This document shows, piece by piece, positions 1 to 8,945 of a stretch of DNA of 64,000 nucleotides; the stretch's first letter is position 1, and each line of letters opens with the position of its first letter. The stretch spans positions 682,001-746,000 of the forward strand of contig JAJTCM010000001.1 in assembly GCA_021325675.1 (NCBI GenBank), in the 5' to 3' direction. A model generated the notes under the pieces. That model had not been told where the DNA came from, ran no database searches, and saw only the letters and a program-made list of their open reading frames with translations. A program made the translations under genes and the position numbers. This DNA comes from Crocinitomicaceae bacterium. GTDB taxonomy: Bacteria > Bacteroidota > Bacteroidia > Flavobacteriales_D > Crocinitomicaceae.

Positions 1-530
1 GTGGAAACACGCAGGAGGTTCGCAATACGACGGATCGCTGTAAGCTCGGCATCAGAAACGTTCCCGTCGGATTTTGCAATACCGAAAAGATAATACATCA
101 ATTGTACGCGGGCTTCTTCCTGGGTGCGCATGCGGATATCGTTGCATATCTGCTCCAGCGGAATATTGTCTGAATCCAAAAAGCGCTTCAACGTTTGCAG
201 GTGCGAAGTCATAAACTGCTGGCCGAACTGCTGCGCAAAAAAGTTTTTCACGTAGTCGAGCTCCGCTTTCAGCACTTTGCCGTCAGCTTTCATAATCGAC
301 GCCGACAAAGCGATCAGCATCGTTGGGAAATCACTTGTGCTTGTGCGCTGCTGGTAATAAGCAAACAGGTCTTCCGGTGACAGGCGCTGTCCCCCGCCCT
401 GCTGACCCGCCATGGTTTTAATCTGCTGGTAATTGTCTACCAGGGTCCCGACAAAAAAGCCGAAAATCGCTCCGCCTATTGATCTTCCGAATAAAAAAAA
501 TCCGGCTGCTGCTAAAATGAATTTAAACAA
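1..530 (-). CDS. TerB/DjlA-like membrane-anchored protein, C-terminus outside window
   Basis: Minus-strand frame that runs off the left edge; about 176 residues are visible. They start with a hydrophobic Gly-rich membrane segment (FILAAAGFFLFG then SIGGAIFGFFVG), followed by a helical acidic domain with MKADGKV and SDGNVSDAEL, the paired D-G-x-V motifs of TerB/DjlA N-terminal domains. Full-length relatives often add a C-terminal DnaJ domain, which would lie outside the window. No in-frame ATG precedes the domain; I chose a TTG at 528-530, but the frame stays open upstream into a repeat-like stretch (about 545-625), so the start is uncertain. It lies about 100 bp downstream of htpG on the same strand, which fits a chaperone-related role. 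Family assignment is from motif memory, not a search. Confidence 0.6.
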   Translation of the reverse strand, partial: MFKFILAAAGFFLFGRSIGGAIFGFFVGTLVDNYQQIKTMAGQQGGGQRLSPEDLFAYYQQRTSTSDFPTMLIALSASIMKADGKVLKAELDYVKNFFAQQFGQQFMTSHLQTLKRFLDSDNIPLEQICNDIRMRTQEEARVQLMYYLFGIAKSDGNVSDAELTAIRRIANLLRVS

Positions 531-631
531 GGTACTTTTTTTAACTTCCTCTTTGGAGAGGGACTGGTGGAGGGCTCGGGGATGTTTACCCCAAGTCACC
601 TCCCTCAGTCCCTCGTCAAGGAGGGAAACAT

Positions 632-2521
632 TTATACTAATTCTATACTTCTTTCAATAAACTGGTTGAGTGCTTCACCTTTTAATAAACCTTGCGCGAG
701 CAAAGCCAGGTCAGCCAGTTGTTTTACTTTTTCACTGCGGGCGCCCTCATCCGTAAGCTGCACTAAAGCGCCAACTTTCGGGTGGTTGCTGTTTACCACA
801 AGTGAATACATTTCCGGGAAAGCGCCATAGAAACCGCCGCCGCCCATTTTCTGCTGCTCCATCATCCGGCGGATAAATTCCGGCTGCGTAATGATAATCG
901 GTGCGTCAGACTCACTCATGCTTTCGAATTCTACGCGGAACTTGTCTTTCGTAACAGCCGCTTCAAACACCGGCTTGAGGCTTTCTTCCTCTTCTTTCGA
1001 TAACTTGGAAGGGATCTCATCCGTTTTTTTGATCAGCTTATCCAGCGTATCGGCATCCACACGGGCAAAAGAAATATTTTCAATTTCCTGCTCCATTTTG
1101 GAAATCCAGTGCGGAACCAACGGTCCATCAAGCTCAAGCACGTCGTAACCGCGATCTTTGGCAGCTTTCACAAAACGGAACTGGTTCTCCGGATCGTTTG
1201 TATAAAGGAAAACCGTTTTGCCGTCTTTATCTGTTTGGAGCGCTTTTACCTGCTCTTTGTATTCTTCTAAGGTAGAGTATTTGTTTTCCGTACTTTTCAA
1301 CAAGGTGAAACCTTTCGCTTTTTCTGCAAATTTCTCGTCAGAAAGCGTACCGTATTCCACGAAAATTTTCAGGTCAGGCCACTTCGCTTCGAAATCCGCC
1401 CGGTCTTTCTTGTACATTTCTGCCAATTTGTCAGCGACTTTCTTGGTGATATGTGTCGAGATCTTTTTCACGTTCCCGTCGCTCTGTAAATAAGAACGGG
1501 AAACGTTCAGCGGAATATCCGGCGAATCAATTACACCGTGGAGCAAGGTCAGGAATTCAGGAACGATTTCCGCAACGCTGTCCGTGATAAACACCTGGTT
1601 GCTGTACAAATTGATCTTGTTACGCTGAACCTCGACATTTTCCTTGATTTTCGGGAAATATAAAATCCCCGTCAGGTTAAACGGATAATCCACGTTCAAA
1701 TGAATATGGAAAAGCGGCTCTTCGAAAGTCATCGGGTACAATTCGCGGTAAAACGACTTGTAATCTTCGTCTTTCAGGTCAACCGGCGCTTTCGTCCAGG
1801 CCGGGCTAACGTTGTTTACCTGGTTTGGAACTTCAACAGCGACGCGCTTCACATTTCCTTTATCGTCTTTTTCCCCTTCCGGCGAATCGATATAATCGGT
1901 TTTATTTCCGAAGAACACAGGAATTGGCAGGAATTTGCAGTATTTGTCAAGAATTCCCTGGATCCGTGATTTTTCCAAAAACTCAACAGATTCTTCGTTG
2001 ATATACAGTATGATATCCGTTCCCCGGTCTTCTTTTTCGATCTCAGTAATCGTGAATTCCGGCGAACCGTTACTTTCCCACTGAACGGCTTGTGCGCCTT
2101 CGTGACGTGCGAGCGTACGGATCTGAACTTTTTCGGCTACCATAAAAGCAGAATAGAAACCAAGGCCGAAATGGCCGATAATGCTTTCCGCGCCGTCTTT
2201 TCCTTCGTATTGCTTCACGAATTCTTCCGCTCCTGAAAAAGCGATCTGGTTGATGTACTTATCGATTTCCTCATCCGTCATCCCAATACCACGGTCGCGA
2301 ATTGTCAGCGTTTTCGCTTCTTTATCGAGGATAACCTCAACTTTCAGCTCACCAACTTCACCTTTAAACTCACCTGTTTTAGACAGCACTTTCATTTTCT
2401 GGGATGCGTCCACAGCATTGGAAACCAATTCGCGGAGGAAAATCTCGTGGTCCGAATACAGGAATTTTTTAATGATCGGAAATATGTTCTCCGTTTGTAC
2501 ATGAATCTGACCTGTTTTCAT
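632..2521 (-). CDS. htpG: Molecular chaperone HtpG (Hsp90)
   Basis: 629 residues, close to the usual bacterial Hsp90 length (about 620-630). The N-terminal GHKL ATPase motifs are all visible: ELVSNAVDAS (31-40, Asn for Mg2+ and Asp for adenine), DRGIGMT (76-82) and the lid GHFGLGFYSAF (116-126). The middle-domain catalytic region SRSYLQSD and a C-terminal dimerisation domain follow. It is a cytosolic ATP-dependent chaperone that remodels client proteins under stress. Transcribed alone or with the TerB-like gene downstream. A TTGGCAC-N5-TTGAC sequence at 2567-2583 may be its promoter. Confidence 0.98.
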   Translation of the reverse strand: MKTGQIHVQTENIFPIIKKFLYSDHEIFLRELVSNAVDASQKMKVLSKTGEFKGEVGELKVEVILDKEAKTLTIRDRGIGMTDEEIDKYINQIAFSGAEEFVKQYEGKDGAESIIGHFGLGFYSAFMVAEKVQIRTLARHEGAQAVQWESNGSPEFTITEIEKEDRGTDIILYINEESVEFLEKSRIQGILDKYCKFLPIPVFFGNKTDYIDSPEGEKDDKGNVKRVAVEVPNQVNNVSPAWTKAPVDLKDEDYKSFYRELYPMTFEEPLFHIHLNVDYPFNLTGILYFPKIKENVEVQRNKINLYSNQVFITDSVAEIVPEFLTLLHGVIDSPDIPLNVSRSYLQSDGNVKKISTHITKKVADKLAEMYKKDRADFEAKWPDLKIFVEYGTLSDEKFAEKAKGFTLLKSTENKYSTLEEYKEQVKALQTDKDGKTVFLYTNDPENQFRFVKAAKDRGYDVLELDGPLVPHWISKMEQEIENISFARVDADTLDKLIKKTDEIPSKLSKEEEESLKPVFEAAVTKDKFRVEFESMSESDAPIIITQPEFIRRMMEQQKMGGGGFYGAFPEMYSLVVNSNHPKVGALVQLTDEGARSEKVKQLADLALLAQGLLKGEALNQFIERSIELV

Positions 2522-2566
2522 TTTGTATGAATTTTTGATAATTAGTTAAATTTTTCGAAGGTTTAA

Positions 2567-2583
2567 GTCAAGGATTGTGCCAA
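2567..2583 (-). promoter_or_regulatory. Possible sigma-54-like -24/-12 promoter of htpG
   Basis: Read on the minus strand: TTGGCACAATCCTTGAC. It matches the -24 half (TGGCAC) and the N5-TTG spacing of sigma-54 promoters, but the -12 element has GA where GC is expected. A start site about 12 nt downstream would give a leader of roughly 35 nt before the htpG ATG. No good TAnnTTTG box is obvious in the same stretch. Inference only. Confidence 0.35.
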
Positions 2584-2877
2584 GGGACGGGAACTGACAA
2601 ATTGACTTGTGAATTGAGAATGTAGAATTGAAAATGAAGACCGCGCAAGCAGCAACGCAGTTAATTGAGAACGTAGAATGAAGAATGAGGAATGAAGAAT
2701 GAGGAATGAGGAATGAGGAATGAGGAATTGGAAATGGTTTACAGGATGCTTAGATTATGGATTAACTGACTTCGTCGCTACTCTGGCGCTGAAACTTTAG
2801 CGTAAGCGTTGCTTCCCGGTCGTTAGCATATTAATCCATTAGCCCATAAATTAATATCTTTACCAAAAAAATCATTC
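2584..2877. repeat. Intergenic region with tandem GAATGAGGAAT-type repeats
   Basis: No gene visible. Around 2615-2740 the sequence is a run of degenerate 7-bp units (GAATGAG / GAATGAA / GAATTGA), followed by text shared with other spacers of this window (ttcgtcgct...gctt around 2770-2815). A related family recurs at 11658-11699 and 51755-51810. Probably a simple repeat expanding by slippage; no function is evident. Confidence 0.7.
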
Positions 2878-3636
2878 ATGAACGCTGCGCAAACCGGCTT
2901 GCTTATTTTGGGTTTCCTGGCATTGATCCTGGCCGGGGTGGCAGTTTATTTGTCCCGGAAGCTGCAGCAGGTGAAGGAGGAAAACCGGGAAGGTGAAAAC
3001 CGTTTTCACCGCCTGGAAGAAAAAGTCGGGAAACTGGAGCTTCAATCGCTGGAATCGAAGCTGAACCCGCATTTATTTAAGAATATCCTCAACTCCATCC
3101 AGTCACACGCTTTTCAAACGTACCACGCGCTGGATAAGCTGGCTAATGTGCTTGATTATATCCTTTACGAAAGCCGGGGCAAGTTTGTAACACCCAAGGC
3201 TGAAATTGAATTTTCACTTAACCTGATCGAAATTAACAAGATTAAAATCAGTCCTTTATTTCAGCTGAAAGTTAAAACAAAAGTAAACGAAAATGAGCCT
3301 TTGTACCACCAGCAGCTGCTCGCCCCGCTGATTTCAATTGACCTGATCGAAAACGCTTTCAAGCATGCCGATTTACAAAGCCAGGACGCTTTTATTTCGA
3401 TTGTAATGGAATTTCGCGACAATTTTTATTACCTGACGGTTTCCAATAAAATGTCTTCCAAAAAACCGATCCGCAAGGAAAAAAGCGGTATCGGAACAGA
3501 AACCCTTGAGCAGCGCCTGAAGCTGATCTATAAAGAAGATTACCGCCTGGAACGTTTCGTGGAAGGCGATGTATATACCGCTCATTTAAAAATTAACCTG
3601 CTTGAATACAAAGCTAAAATGCTTGCTGCTCGATGA
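2878..3636 (+). CDS. LytS-type sensor histidine kinase (His_kinase family)
   Basis: 252 residues: one N-terminal membrane helix (about 5-25), a short coiled coil (27-58), then the LytS/YehU kinase core with the phosphoacceptor motif KLNPHLFKNILNS (His65) and the N-box IDLIENAFKHAD. There is no periplasmic sensor domain, so the input is unclear. The partner is the overlapping LytTR regulator (35-nt overlap), which implies translational coupling. The G-box region (SGIGTETLEQRLKLIY) is the short form typical of this family. Start chosen at the ATG preceding the membrane helix. Confidence 0.93.
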   Translation: MNAAQTGLLILGFLALILAGVAVYLSRKLQQVKEENREGENRFHRLEEKVGKLELQSLESKLNPHLFKNILNSIQSHAFQTYHALDKLANVLDYILYESRGKFVTPKAEIEFSLNLIEINKIKISPLFQLKVKTKVNENEPLYHQQLLAPLISIDLIENAFKHADLQSQDAFISIVMEFRDNFYYLTVSNKMSSKKPIRKEKSGIGTETLEQRLKLIYKEDYRLERFVEGDVYTAHLKINLLEYKAKMLAAR

Positions 3637-4324
3637 TGAGCTCCCGGGGCTGTCTTACCTCAAAATGCTCTGCGAACAATTGCCGGAGCTTGAAGTCGTA
3701 AAGGCATTCAATAACCCGCTGACTTTCCTGGAGGAAGTACCCGGGCTAGACTTCGATTTGTGTATCCTGGACATAGAAATGCCGGAAATGAACGGCTTGC
3801 AGGTGGCCGAGCTTCTCACGGGAAAAGCCATTATTTTTACAACAGCTTATAAAGAATATGCCGCAGAAGCTTTTGATCTCAATGCCATCGATTATGTGCG
3901 CAAACCGGTAAAACGGGAGCGTTTGCAGCAAGCCGTCCAAAAAGTAAAAGAACGCCTGCAATCACAAGCGGTACCGCCCAAAAAGTTCGTGCAGCTGAAT
4001 ACCGACAAAGGAAAAGCCCTCGTTTATTTTGAGCAAATCGGTTACATTGAAACTTCAGCGATTGATCCCCGCGATAAAACACTTCACCTGACCGATGGCA
4101 ACCTACTGACAATCAAAAACCTGAGCTTTGAAAAAATTATGGAATCCCTCCCTCCTGCTGATTTTTGCCGCATTAACAAAAAGGAAGTTCTCGCCCTGAA
4201 ACAAGTACAGGCTTTTTCTTTTGACGAAATCACAACCAAATTAAAAAACCGCGAAGGAAGCACCATCCGCCTGTCGCTCAGCAGTGTTTACCGCAGCGAG
4301 TTTATTCAGAAGGTAAATTTTTAG
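3602..4324 (+). CDS. LytTR-family response regulator
   Basis: 240 residues with an N-terminal receiver domain (acidic pair D11-D12, phosphoacceptor D57 in CILDIEMPEMNG, Thr and Lys switch residues in IIFTTAYKEYA and YVRKPV) and a C-terminal LytTR DNA-binding domain from about 140. The start appears to be TTG, inside the 3' end of the kinase gene; no ATG lies before the receiver domain in this frame. Cognate regulator of the upstream LytS-like kinase. LytTR proteins bind paired short direct repeats; I did not identify the target. Confidence 0.93.
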   Translation: MNTKLKCLLLDDELPGLSYLKMLCEQLPELEVVKAFNNPLTFLEEVPGLDFDLCILDIEMPEMNGLQVAELLTGKAIIFTTAYKEYAAEAFDLNAIDYVRKPVKRERLQQAVQKVKERLQSQAVPPKKFVQLNTDKGKALVYFEQIGYIETSAIDPRDKTLHLTDGNLLTIKNLSFEKIMESLPPADFCRINKKEVLALKQVQAFSFDEITTKLKNREGSTIRLSLSSVYRSEFIQKVNF

Positions 4325-4330
4325 AACTCA

Positions 4331-4419
4331 AGATTTGAAAATTTCGCCACTTTGTTGGATTCGGATCCGACGAAATTAGTCTTAGAATTTACGCGTCAGC
4401 GGAAGAAATTTTCGAATCT
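4331..4419. repeat. Long inverted repeat with central palindrome
   Basis: AGATTTGAAAATTTC (4331-4345) pairs with GAAATTTTCGAATCT (4405-4419), 14 of 15 positions. The centre contains the perfect palindrome TCGGATCCGA (4361-4370). It lies between the LytTR gene and the antiporter gene and is not followed by a T-run, so it is not a classical terminator. Confidence 0.7.
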
Positions 4420-4511
4420 CCATTTCATTACATTTTTACTGCAGCTTGTTACATTTTTGTTTTTACTGGATTCAATAGTATTTTCCATGGAGAACGAAAG
4501 CTGAATTTTGT

Positions 4512-6818
4512 ATGCGAAAAAGTATCAGCTTCTACATGAAACGTATTAAAAACCTCATTTTTTATGTCGCCATTATTGGTGGCTTTTCCTTCCTGATCTA
4601 CTGGATCACTTTCCTGGGCGAAAAGCTCGAAATCGGGAGAAATATTGTTATTCCTGAAACGGTAAAAACGCATTGGCAGGAATTGACCGACGTAATTGTA
4701 CACAACCTCCAGCATCCGCTTGCTTTGATTATCGCGCAAATTGTAACGATTATTCTCGTAGCGCGCCTTTTTGGCTGGCTCTTTAACAAAATCGGGCAGC
4801 CATCGGTGATCGGTGAAATTATCGCCGGAATTGTACTCGGCCCTTCACTTTTCGGCATGTATTTCCCGGAAGCCTCAAAAATGCTTTTCCCGGTGCAGTC
4901 GCTGGAAAACCTGAAAATTCTGAGCCAGATCGGGCTGATTTTCTTCATGTTCATCGTCGGCATGGAAATCGATACGAAGATCCTCAAGAATAAAGCTCAC
5001 CAGGCCGTTGTCATCAGCCACGCAAGTATCGTAATTCCCTTTGCACTTGGGATTGTGCTCGCATATTTCATTTACCAGGGTTATGCGCCGCACGGAATTT
5101 CCTTCCTTGCATTCAGCCTTTTCATGGGGATTGCAATGAGCATCACGGCTTTCCCCGTTTTGGCCCGGATTGTCCAGGAACGCGGTTTGCATAAAACCAA
5201 GCTCGGAACGCTCGTAATTACCTGTGCGGCGGCGGATGATATTACTGCCTGGTGTATCCTGGCCATGGTGATCGCCATTGTCAAAGCCGGAACTTTCGTC
5301 AGCTCGCTGTATACGATGGCACTTGCTATTACTTACGTTATCCTGATGATTAAGCTGCTCCGCCCCTTTCTGAAGCGTATTGGCGACCTGAATGAAGGAA
5401 AAAATGTCCTGAGCAAAGGAATCGTAGCTATTTTCCTGCTTGCATTGCTTATTTCTTCTTATGCAACCGAAGTGATCGGAATCCACGCTCTGTTCGGCGC
5501 TTTCATGCTCGGCGCGATTATGCCTGAGAACATTCGTTTCCGCAGCATTTTTGTGGAAAAGATTGAAGATTTTTCAGTGGTGCTCCTGCTCCCGCTTTAC
5601 TTTGTTTTTACGGGATTAAGAACGCAAATCGGCCTGCTCGACAACTGGGATGCCTGGAAGCTCGCTGCTTTGGTGATTACTGTAGCTGTTACCGGGAAAT
5701 TTGTCGGGAGTGCGCTCGCCGCCCGTTTTGTCGGTCAAAGCTGGAAGGACAGCCTTATGATTGGCGCTTTAATGAATACCCGCGGCTTAATGGAGCTCGT
5801 TGTGCTGAATATCGGCTACGATCTGGGCGTTCTTACCCCGGAAGTTTTTGCTATCATGGTGATTATGGCGCTCGTAACAACTTTTATGACCGGGCCTTTA
5901 CTCGACCTGATCAATTATATCTTTCGAAGTAAAACGGAAGAACAGCATGAAGAAACGAAAGCGATCAGCAAATTCAAGGTGCTCCTCAGCTTCGGGACAC
6001 CGGAATCCGCGCGCGCGCTTTACCGCCTTGCCAACAGCCTGACACGCAAGCTGAACGGGAACGCTTCGCTAACGGCCATGCACCTGGCTTCTACCAACGA
6101 TACGCACCATTATAACATCGAAGAATACGAACAGCAAAGCTTTGTGCCTGTACTGGAGGAAGCTGAGCTCATGCAGCAGGCTGTCAGTACCGAATTCAAG
6201 GTTTCCAATGACATTGATACGGACATCACCGACACAGCTAATAAAGGCGATTACGACCTGCTGCTGATCGGTCTCGGAGAATCGATCTACGAGGGAACTT
6301 TTCTCGGGAAGATCCTCGGCTTTACCAATAAATTCATCAACCCGGAAAAGCTGATCAATACGGTTACCGGGAAAGAAAAGCTTTTCGAAAACCAGATTTT
6401 TGATGAACGGACACTGATGATCCTTTCCAACACGCAAATTGCCACCGGGATTCTGATCGATAAAGGGATAGAGAAATTTGACCGCGTATTTATTCCTGTT
6501 TTCAATTCGGGGGATGCTTTCCTGATTGATTACGCCCAAAAGCTGATTTATAACGCGGAAGCGCAGGTTGTAGTCCTTGATGCCGGCGGACAAATCAAAA
6601 ACAACCCCGTGCTGAAAGAAAATATCCGGGCCATCGAACAAAACGTTCCCAACCACATCGATTTACAATCGCAGCGCAGTATCGACAAAAACTTCCTTAA
6701 AAGCCAGGATTTGATGCTTATCAGCCTGGATAGCTGGAAAAAAATGGTCGAAACCAAGAGTGTCTGGCTGTCGCATATTCCTTCGACTTTGATCGTAAGC
6801 CCGGGGAATGGAAATTAA
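4512..6818 (+). CDS. CPA2-family cation:proton antiporter with C-terminal Usp-like domain
   Basis: 768 residues. About 12 membrane helices (roughly 20-470) carry the Na+/H+ exchanger fold, including QPSVIGEIIAGIVLGPSLFG, a signature of the CPA2/KefB-type branch, and MNTRGLMELVVLNIGYDLG near the end of the membrane part. Residues about 500-768 are soluble and resemble tandem universal-stress-protein domains, a common arrangement in Bacteroidota. Predicted inner-membrane K+/Na+:H+ exchange for pH or osmotic homeostasis. Start is ATG at 4512; the Met nine codons later is an alternative. Ion specificity cannot be read from sequence. Confidence 0.93.
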   Translation: MRKSISFYMKRIKNLIFYVAIIGGFSFLIYWITFLGEKLEIGRNIVIPETVKTHWQELTDVIVHNLQHPLALIIAQIVTIILVARLFGWLFNKIGQPSVIGEIIAGIVLGPSLFGMYFPEASKMLFPVQSLENLKILSQIGLIFFMFIVGMEIDTKILKNKAHQAVVISHASIVIPFALGIVLAYFIYQGYAPHGISFLAFSLFMGIAMSITAFPVLARIVQERGLHKTKLGTLVITCAAADDITAWCILAMVIAIVKAGTFVSSLYTMALAITYVILMIKLLRPFLKRIGDLNEGKNVLSKGIVAIFLLALLISSYATEVIGIHALFGAFMLGAIMPENIRFRSIFVEKIEDFSVVLLLPLYFVFTGLRTQIGLLDNWDAWKLAALVITVAVTGKFVGSALAARFVGQSWKDSLMIGALMNTRGLMELVVLNIGYDLGVLTPEVFAIMVIMALVTTFMTGPLLDLINYIFRSKTEEQHEETKAISKFKVLLSFGTPESARALYRLANSLTRKLNGNASLTAMHLASTNDTHHYNIEEYEQQSFVPVLEEAELMQQAVSTEFKVSNDIDTDITDTANKGDYDLLLIGLGESIYEGTFLGKILGFTNKFINPEKLINTVTGKEKLFENQIFDERTLMILSNTQIATGILIDKGIEKFDRVFIPVFNSGDAFLIDYAQKLIYNAEAQVVVLDAGGQIKNNPVLKENIRAIEQNVPNHIDLQSQRSIDKNFLKSQDLMLISLDSWKKMVETKSVWLSHIPSTLIVSPGNGN

Positions 6819-6940
6819 GCTTCAACATTTTCAAAAACAGGAACTTGCAACAATTCGCAGCTTAAGCGATTAACTCCGTCGCGGTAGAATTCATCGTTCA
6901 TAATTAAAAAACACTATTTTTACTGTGCAATCTGACGATT

Positions 6941-7759
6941 ATGGATTACCGCACATACGAGGTCTGCGAAGAGCTCAGCCCGCTTGTTAAATGTTTTTGG
7001 TCGCTGGAAGCCCCGGCATCTGATATCACGGAGAAACAACGCATTGTTCCGGACGGGTGCATGGAATTGATTTTTCATTACGGCGATTTATATTGCCAAT
7101 TCCGGGAGGACGGAAGCTCGTTTGAACAGCCGCGTGCTTTTGTTTTCGGGCAGATCACGACTCCGCTGGAAATTGCGGCAACAGGAAAAACCGGTATCCT
7201 GGCAGCGCGTTTTTACCCGGATGGCTTCGATCCGCTGGCCACAATTCCGATCCGAGACATGGAGAACACGGCCGTTTCACTGGAAAAGCTTTTTGGAAAA
7301 GAAGGCATTGAGCTTGAAGAAAAAGTCCTGGCTGCTGCCGATAATACGGTCCGGATCCAACTTATAGAAGCTTTCCTGCTGGGGCGTTTACAAAGCAGCG
7401 AAGCCATCGACCGCGTTTCACGCTCCTGCGTGGAAGTTTTACTACAGCTTAAGGGCCAGATCAGCGTGGACGAGCTTTCGGATCAATTGAACGTAAACCG
7501 CCGCCAGCTGGAGCGCAAGCTTTCAGCCGCTATTGGTTTGAGCCCCAAGCAGCTCTCAAAAATTATCCGCCTGCAGGCAACGTTAAAAATGCTGGAAAAC
7601 GGACAGTTCACAAACCTGACAGAACTAGCTTACGAAAACGGATATTTCGACCAGGCGCATTTCATCAAGGATTTCAAGGAATTTACCGGCATGAGCCCAA
7701 AACAGTTTTATGCAGATAACCTGAAGATGACAACTCTTTTTTTAATGGAGAGAGAATAG
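6941..7759 (+). CDS. AraC-family transcriptional regulator
   Basis: 272 residues. The N-terminal part (MDYRTYEVCEELSPLVKCFW; IVPDGCMELIFHYGD) is the domain frequently found in front of AraC helix-turn-helix modules in Bacteroidota (DUF6597-like). The C-terminal third has the AraC double helix-turn-helix (SVDELSDQLNVNRRQLERK, then AYENGYFDQAHFIKDFKEFTGMSP read in two pieces). It precedes a same-strand cluster of small stress-type proteins and could control it; that link is inference from position. Confidence 0.92.
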   Translation: MDYRTYEVCEELSPLVKCFWSLEAPASDITEKQRIVPDGCMELIFHYGDLYCQFREDGSSFEQPRAFVFGQITTPLEIAATGKTGILAARFYPDGFDPLATIPIRDMENTAVSLEKLFGKEGIELEEKVLAAADNTVRIQLIEAFLLGRLQSSEAIDRVSRSCVEVLLQLKGQISVDELSDQLNVNRRQLERKLSAAIGLSPKQLSKIIRLQATLKMLENGQFTNLTELAYENGYFDQAHFIKDFKEFTGMSPKQFYADNLKMTTLFLMERE

Positions 7760-7872
7760 ATTATTGGATTTAAACCGTCTAAACTCAATTAGCACATTAA
7801 CTATTGTCGTGTTTTTACAATTCTTTCCCAAAAAGCCTTGTTTTCTTTGCACCGTAATTTAAAACCAAAAAT

Positions 7873-8376
7873 ATGAAAACCAGATTTTATCTTTTCCCTT
7901 TAGTAGCGCTGGCAATTACAGCTTGTGGCGGTCAGACCGAAGAACAAACAAAAAAAGAAACGAAAGTATACAGCGAACTCGAAAAAGCGGCCTGGTTCCT
8001 CGGCAACTGGGAAAACAATTTTCCTGAAGGCGGGATTACCGAAAGCTGGGAACAGGCAAATGATTCGACTTACACCGGAAGAAGCCTCGTTGTTATCGGC
8101 AAGGATACTGTTTCTTCCGAAACACTCCGCCTGGAAGAGCAGAACGGAAAATTGATGTATATCCCAACTGTTTCTGACCAGAACGGTGGCAGGGAAGTAG
8201 TTTTCACCCTGACTAAAAATAACGGAAAAATGCTGGTGTTTGAAAACCCAAAGCATGATTTCCCCCAGAAGATCACTTACACCAGGATTTCGGGCGATTC
8301 AATTGTAGCTGAAATTTCCGGTACGATGGACGGAAAACCGGCTTCAGAGCAATTCCCTATGTCCCGCAAAAAATAA
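7873..8376 (+). CDS. Lipoprotein, DUF6265-like
   Basis: 167 residues with a lipoprotein signal peptide: basic start, hydrophobic segment, then lipobox AITAC with the acylated Cys at position 18. The mature part has the lipocalin-like pattern of DUF6265 (FLGNWEN, ESWEQANDSTYTGRSL, FENPKHDFPQKI). Function is unknown; a hydrophobic ligand is plausible for this fold. Predicted to be anchored in the cell envelope. First member of the small-protein cluster after the AraC gene. Confidence 0.85.
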   Translation: MKTRFYLFPLVALAITACGGQTEEQTKKETKVYSELEKAAWFLGNWENNFPEGGITESWEQANDSTYTGRSLVVIGKDTVSSETLRLEEQNGKLMYIPTVSDQNGGREVVFTLTKNNGKMLVFENPKHDFPQKITYTRISGDSIVAEISGTMDGKPASEQFPMSRKK

Positions 8377-8417
8377 TTTTCATCTGATTGAAAATCCATT
8401 CATCCAATAAAAAAGGC

Positions 8418-8447
8418 TTGGCGATTTGTAAAAAAGATATATATTTG
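8418..8447 (+). promoter_or_regulatory. Bacteroidota-type promoter
   Basis: -33 element TTG at 8418-8420 and -7 element TATATTTG at 8440-8447, offset 22 nt, matching the TTG / TAnnTTTG architecture of the primary sigma factor in this phylum. It drives the VOC gene starting at 8492. Confidence 0.65.
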
Positions 8448-8491
8448 GATTGGATCAAAAAATTGTATTAACCAAAAAAACAGTAAAATTT

Positions 8492-8926
8492 ATGGCACAA
8501 ATTAACCCGTATTTAACGTTTAATGGAAATTGCGAAGATGCGTTTAATTTCTACAAATCCGTATTCGGCGGTGATTTCGAATACATTGGAAGATTTAAGG
8601 ATATGCCGCCTTCAAGCGAGCACCCGATATCAGCAGAGGCAGGCAACCTGATTATGCACGTTTCCTTGCCAATCGGCGGCGGGACTTCCCTGTTTGGCAG
8701 TGACAGTTCCGAAGAGTTTGGCCAGGCTACCAAAATCGGGAATAATTTCTCTATTTCAATCAATGCTACTTCGGAAGACGAAGCCAAACAACTGTTTGAA
8801 AAACTTTCCAAAGGCGGAAAAATCACGATGCCGTTGGAGAAAACTTTCTGGGGCGCCTTATTTGGGATGATCACCGACAAATACGACATCAACTGGATGG
8901 TAAACTACGATTACGAACAAAAATAA
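8492..8926 (+). CDS. VOC-family (PhnB/glyoxalase-like) protein
   Basis: 144 residues beginning MAQINPYLTFNGNCEDAFNFY, the usual start of PhnB-like VOC proteins; an open frame continues 14 codons upstream (to 8450), but the internal ATG fits the family and follows the promoter at a normal distance. Motifs include the FYKSVFGG strand-helix pair and the C-terminal WGALFGMITDKYDINWMVNY. VOC proteins bind small molecules, often with a metal; the substrate is unknown here. Followed after 19 bp by an SRPBCC gene, probably cotranscribed. Confidence 0.9.
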   Translation: MAQINPYLTFNGNCEDAFNFYKSVFGGDFEYIGRFKDMPPSSEHPISAEAGNLIMHVSLPIGGGTSLFGSDSSEEFGQATKIGNNFSISINATSEDEAKQLFEKLSKGGKITMPLEKTFWGALFGMITDKYDINWMVNYDYEQK

Positions 8927-8945
8927 CCAGCTCAATTTTTGAATT

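Noticed and set aside
2615-2740. Heptamer repeat run considered as CRISPR or an origin with iterons
   Set aside because: No unique spacers, no DnaA boxes or dnaA/dnaN neighbours; it is a slippage-type simple repeat that recurs elsewhere in the window.
4875-5486. 203-codon minus-strand frame inside the antiporter gene
   Set aside because: Lies entirely opposite a well-supported membrane protein, has no start signal and no recognisable domain.
8450-8491. Upstream N-terminal extension of the first VOC protein
   Set aside because: It begins 3 nt after the -7 box, the added residues are not family-like, and the internal ATG at 8492 matches the usual VOC N-terminus.
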